Assembly (NCBI GenBank): GCA_946894095.1
Contig: OX335659.1
Span: forward strand, 2,921,501-2,985,500
Direction: 5' to 3'
DNA length: 64,000 nucleotides
Source: Incurvaria masculella
Taxonomy: Eukaryota; Arthropoda; Insecta; Lepidoptera; Incurvariidae
Below the pieces are notes generated by a model, which was not told the DNA's origin, did not search any database, and saw only the letters and a program-made list of their open reading frames with translations. Shown here piece after piece: positions 59,283-64,000 of the stretch; the first letter of the stretch is position 1, and every line of letters begins with the position of its first letter. Position numbers and translations under genes: made by a program.

Positions 59283-60006
59283 AACTAATATTGAAATCAT
59301 AGTAAACTTAACCTCAAAACTTCTTTGAAAATATCCCTGGTATTTAATTTTTTTATGTGACTGGACATGATGGCCAATACCACACCTTCTGTCATGGTAT
59401 TAGCCCAACACACCACATGGGAACTAGGTGCCATGCCAGGACCTTCCTTATATTGCACGGCTACATTGAACTGGATGGAAAACACGGACAATTTTCATTG
59501 CCGCTTCGACCATCGTTCATTCAATGCGATGGTACCAACCCGGGCGGGATTAACCCTACCACCTAGTAAGTAAGGAAGGGGACCTACAGTTTAACGTGGA
59601 ATCCGAACCACGGCCAGCCTCTCTCAACGGTCTAATGGTCACCCATCCAAGACCAGATCGGACCCAGCGTTGCTTAACTTCGGAGAGCGATCGCCGAAGT
59701 GTCACGCCACTGGGCCACTGAGGCTGACTGCTTGAAGTAAAAATGTATAAGAAAAAATATTAAAAGGAAGATTCACTTACCCATAGCACTGAAGGCCCAA
59801 CAATAAACCAAATCCATCTGGTTATTTACGGGTGTGACCGCGTTAGTTCTCGCCAGTCGAACGAGTCCGGAGGCGGCGCCTGGTAAGTGATCGGAGTTGC
59901 TACTGTAGCGTTAGACTTTCAGTCTTTAGGCACGCGAAGCCCGAGATATCTCCTGGCAAATTCTCTCCTGGGTGTAGCTGAAAATTTGGTAATCCCGAAC
60001 ACCGCG
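59283..60006 (-). pseudogene. Inverted, broken copy of the cathepsin exon 1/intron 1 region
   Basis: 59781-60006 (minus) matches 63049-63273 (plus) closely, including the exon's donor position. Lesions: TGG to TGA at the codon equivalent to W113, a lost base before the equivalent of N138, and loss of the catalytic Cys-region codons (ggctcttgt is absent or changed). 59283-59345 matches intron 1 of the intact gene at 63313-63376 (aagaagttttgaggttaag), so the copy came from genomic DNA, not from mRNA. A SINE (59346-59736) sits between the two blocks. The 5' side is cut by a TTAA-element fragment at 60007. It cannot encode a protease. Confidence 0.92.
59346..59736 (-). mobile_element. Full-length SINE with 5S-rRNA-like head, inside the cathepsin pseudogene
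   Basis: Minus-strand head ctctccgaagttaagcaacg and tcttggatgggtgacc, shared body, and A tail (poly-T at 59349-59355). It splits the intronic part of the pseudogene from its exon. Confidence 0.88.
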
Positions 60007-60235
60007 TTTTTGCGCTCTGGGACCTTCTCTGTTTCAAAGAAAAAGACAGGCTCCGTGATGAGGAAGATGCAACCTGTCCACAAAAAAGACAATTTGCATA
60101 GTGTATGATTTATTTGGTAAGATTTATGAAAATGTTTATTACAAAACGACTTATAGTTAAAAGTAAACCACGACCGCTGTAGTAAAAAATCTAACAAAAA
60201 CCAAATACATTATACATGTTGATTAAATAAGCTCG
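60007..60235 (-). mobile_element. Truncated TTAA-type element
   Basis: Matches the interior of 61658-62199 in the same orientation (gcgctctgggaccttctctg, agtaaaccacgaccgctgta) but lacks both ends. Its left edge is the breakpoint with the pseudogene. Confidence 0.8.
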
Positions 60236-60389
60236 TGGTTTACTTTATGCTTTTATTAAAGCAGTCTGTGTGGTTGAGGTTAAAGACTTGACACCTTGGT
60301 CAATTTCGGCACAGTCATTTTTATGACCGACTGACGTCCCAAATATACAGAGAAACATAGCGGGAAACATGTAATTTAATATAGAATCA

Positions 60390-60413
60390 ATATATATATA
60401 TATATATATATTG

Positions 60414-60445
<32 letters not shown>
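60390..60445. repeat. (TA)n microsatellite with an internal ttgat interruption
   Basis: Two TA runs of ~21 and ~29 bases flank attgatta, giving a self-complementary cruciform-prone segment. Confidence 0.9.
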
Positions 60446-60452
<7 letters not shown>

Positions 60453-60639
60453 AATCAGTAAAGTTGCTGTTGTATACCATCGCTTCATTAGGCAAGATTT
60501 TTACATTTTACATGATTATTCATCACGTTTATGGTTCTTAATAAAACCCATAGTGCTTAATGTGCTCGCCAATAAAGTTATAAAGTTTGAACTTACAATT
60601 CTTAAGGAGTTTTAGCATAGATAAATACGAAATAACATG

Positions 60640-61016
60640 GCCTCAGTGGCCCAGTGGCGCGACACTTCGGCGATCGCTCTCCGAAGTTAAGCAACGCTGG
60701 GTCCGGTCTGGTCTTGGATGGGTGACCATTCGACCGTTGAGAGAGGCTGGCCGTGGTTCGGATTCCACGTTAAGCTGTAGGTCCCCTTCCTTACTTACTA
60801 GGTGGTAGGGTTTATCCCGCCCGGGTTGGTACCATCGCATTGTATGAACGATGGTCGAAGCGGCAATGAAAATTGTCCGTGTTTTCCATCCAGTTCAATG
60901 TAGCCGTGCAATATAAGGAAGGTCCTGGCATGGCACTTAGTTCCCATGATGTGTGTTGGGCTAATACCATGACAGAACTTGTGTTATTAGCCATCCATGT
61001 CGTCACATAAAAAAAA
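60640..61016 (+). mobile_element. Full-length SINE with 5S-rRNA-like head
   Basis: Starts ggcctcagtggcccagtgg; 5S-like internal promoter as in 42237-42618; ends ccatccatgtcgtcacat and an A tail at 61007-61016. Confidence 0.88.
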
Positions 61017-61019
61017 ACT

Positions 61020-61620
61020 TAGGCACACACGTGCATGGGAGTGAAAAGAAAGCTAAATATTTCTAGGCAACATTTCCAAATTCTTTGATTTAAAGCATTA
61101 CCTAATTTGACTTTGATTGGACATGTTTTACTGGACATGTTTTATTTACTTTTCTTGTACTATGTAACTAGTAAAATAACTGTGTATGTAAGTAGAAGGT
61201 ATTTTCATCTATTTCTTCCTTGCAGCTAAGTAAGAATTCTGTTCCATTCATCGTCTGCCTAATAGTGGTTTTATTCATCGGTTAGTCATTGGGTTAATAA
61301 TTACGTACAAATTTAGGTCTACCGTTGAAATATTTTCCCATTACAATGCAAAATTTTTGAGATCATTAATTAAAGTTTCCTCAATTTATTATAAATTTTA
61401 TTAGCCATAATTTCATTCGGTATGACGTTGAACCGCGGTTAACTCAGTTTGTAACCATTTGTGGTTGATAGTGTAATTTCTACTGAAAACTTTGTCATAA
61501 TGCATGTATATGACATATACATGCATTACATAGGTTTAATTTGAAAAAAATATGATAAGTTAAGAAATATGATTGAAACCTCTTATTTATCAGAAAAAAA
61601 GGATATTCATCCGTGTTTTG
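61020..61620. other. Intergenic stretch, nothing recognised
   Basis: AT-rich, contains a small perfect hairpin at 61501-61528 (tgcatgtatatgacatatac). No gene or repeat family identified. Confidence 0.45.
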
Positions 61621-61657
61621 ACGCCCATTCGCCTCACAATCGACAAAAGCACTTTAA

Positions 61658-62199
61658 GGCGGCCCAACCCGGCGGGACGAACTCAATCGCGGGCACGGTA
61701 CAAAACCGTGCTGTTGCGCTCTGGGATCTTCTCTGTTTCAAAGAATAAGACAGTCTCCGTGATGAGGAAGATGCAACATGTCCACAAAAAAGAAAATGTG
61801 CATAGTGTATGATTTGGTAAGATTTACGAAAATTTTAATTACAAAACGACTTATAGCTAAAAGTAAACCACGACCGCTGTAGTTAAAAATCTAACAAAAA
61901 CCAAATAGTTTATAAATCTTGATTAAAAAACCTATGTCTGATGACTAATCTTTTTAAGATGTTCTTACTTTATCATTGCGTAATCCACCTCCAAAGTTAT
62001 TGTATAAAACGCGCAAAAAATTCGTACTTTCGGACCTTATAACTTAGAAACCAAACATTATTTTACAATGCCAATGGTCATCAGACATCTAGTTCGATCA
62101 AATAAAGCTATTTTGAGCAAAATTTTGCATCTCTGACAAGAAATATGGGCGTGATCTTCTTTCCCCTTTTGTATGGGGAGATGAGCGGGTTGGGCCACC
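61658..62199 (-). mobile_element. TTAA-flanked element, 542 bp, reverse orientation
   Basis: TTAA at 61654-61657 and 62200-62203; ends ggcggcccaacccgg and gcgggttgggccacc. Same length as the copy in the palindrome. Confidence 0.88.
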
Positions 62200-62747
62200 T
62201 TAAGGAAAACTATAGAAATCGCAAAGATTTACAAAAAAAGATTTCATATTACATGAGCGCGGACACTATGTACTGATAACGTTTCGAAAAGTGGTTTTTC
62301 ATCGGGAAGGTATGTTCCGTCTCTCACCACCCCGCGTTAGTGATCCTTGAATTGGCGTCCCACTCCCTCACTGTGTTCATCTTGAAAGCGCAACGTGCTG
62401 ATGCTGGGTCTGTGATTGTGTCTCACAACGTCCAGATATTTTTGATATAACGTTTCCAAAGACCAGCAAAGGGAGCCGCTATTTCAATTGGCGTCGTATC
62501 CATAGCTCAGTAGGTCGAGCCGTCTCGGTGTACACTTATTGGCAAAAGCCACGTAGATGTTGTCCACTTTACATTGTCCAGATAAGACGCCCAACGCTCG
62601 CAACTGACGTTGCTAACATCCATTCTCGGAACTCTGGGACCACGGGAAAAATGGTTACGATGGGTTTTAAAGTAACCATGAAAATGACTAATGAACATGT
62701 AAAAATGTCCTCAAATGAATTTGTACGCATGCGTAATGAAGCGTTTG

Positions 62748-62755
62748 TATATAAA
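62748..62755 (+). promoter_or_regulatory. TATA box of the cathepsin-like gene
   Basis: TATATAAA followed by GGCAG, 43 bases upstream of the ATG. A start site ~25-30 bases downstream would give a leader of only ~20 bases, which is plausible for a strongly tissue-regulated insect gene. Confidence 0.65.
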
Positions 62756-62786
62756 GGCAGGTTACTGATGGTAATACAATCTATAA

Positions 62787-64000
<1,214 letters not shown>

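Noticed and set aside
60643..60840. Recurrent frame starting [14 protein letters not shown] (also 42236-42439)
   Set aside because: Reverse-strand reading of the SINE body; identical in each insertion.

Overview
This is eukaryotic nuclear DNA, almost certainly from a moth or butterfly (Lepidoptera). The genes are split by GT-AG introns, the background is AT-rich, and most non-coding DNA is interspersed repeats of lepidopteran type: the element ending in AGTGCGAGTCGGACTCGCA, the AACCGACTTCAAA family, SINEs with 5S-rRNA-like or tRNA-like heads, and many small TIR/foldback elements. I cannot name the species.

Layout. 0.35-1.7 kb (-): first two coding exons of a NUDT14-like NUDIX hydrolase that runs off the left edge. 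7.6-19.4 kb (-): seven exons of an SLC7 (LAT/y+LAT type) amino-acid transporter light chain. Its ~4.7 kb second intron holds a complete three-coding-exon gene on the same strand that I read as the kinetochore protein CENP-K. 22.8-31.8 kb: a large inverted repeat with nearly identical 3.48-kb arms around a 1.5-kb spacer; the right arm alone carries a 542-bp TTAA-flanked element. 39.4-49.7 kb (+): a complete eight-coding-exon PRMT1 (arginine methyltransferase 1) gene of 357 aa, with an ~80-bp truncated second copy of exon 2 inside intron 1. 53.6-54.5 kb (-): the last two exons of a Gly/Pro/Tyr-repeat, Cys-rich, probably secreted protein. 59.3-60.0 kb (-): a broken, inverted genomic copy of part of the neighbouring cathepsin gene. 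62.8 kb to the right edge (+): 5' part of a cathepsin-L-like cysteine protease with its own TATA box.

The genes do not form one pathway. PRMT1 and CENP-K are nuclear housekeeping functions; the transporter, NUDIX hydrolase, protease and Cys-rich protein are metabolic or secreted. What links the region is its repeat history: nested insertions, an empty/filled insertion site pair, a gene within an intron on the same strand, and local duplications (PRMT1 exon 2, the cathepsin exon and intron, and the palindrome arms).

Exon boundaries were placed by hand from splice signals, reading frame and family knowledge. Repeat edges are accurate to a few bases where terminal repeats or target duplications are visible and approximate elsewhere. 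No database search was possible.
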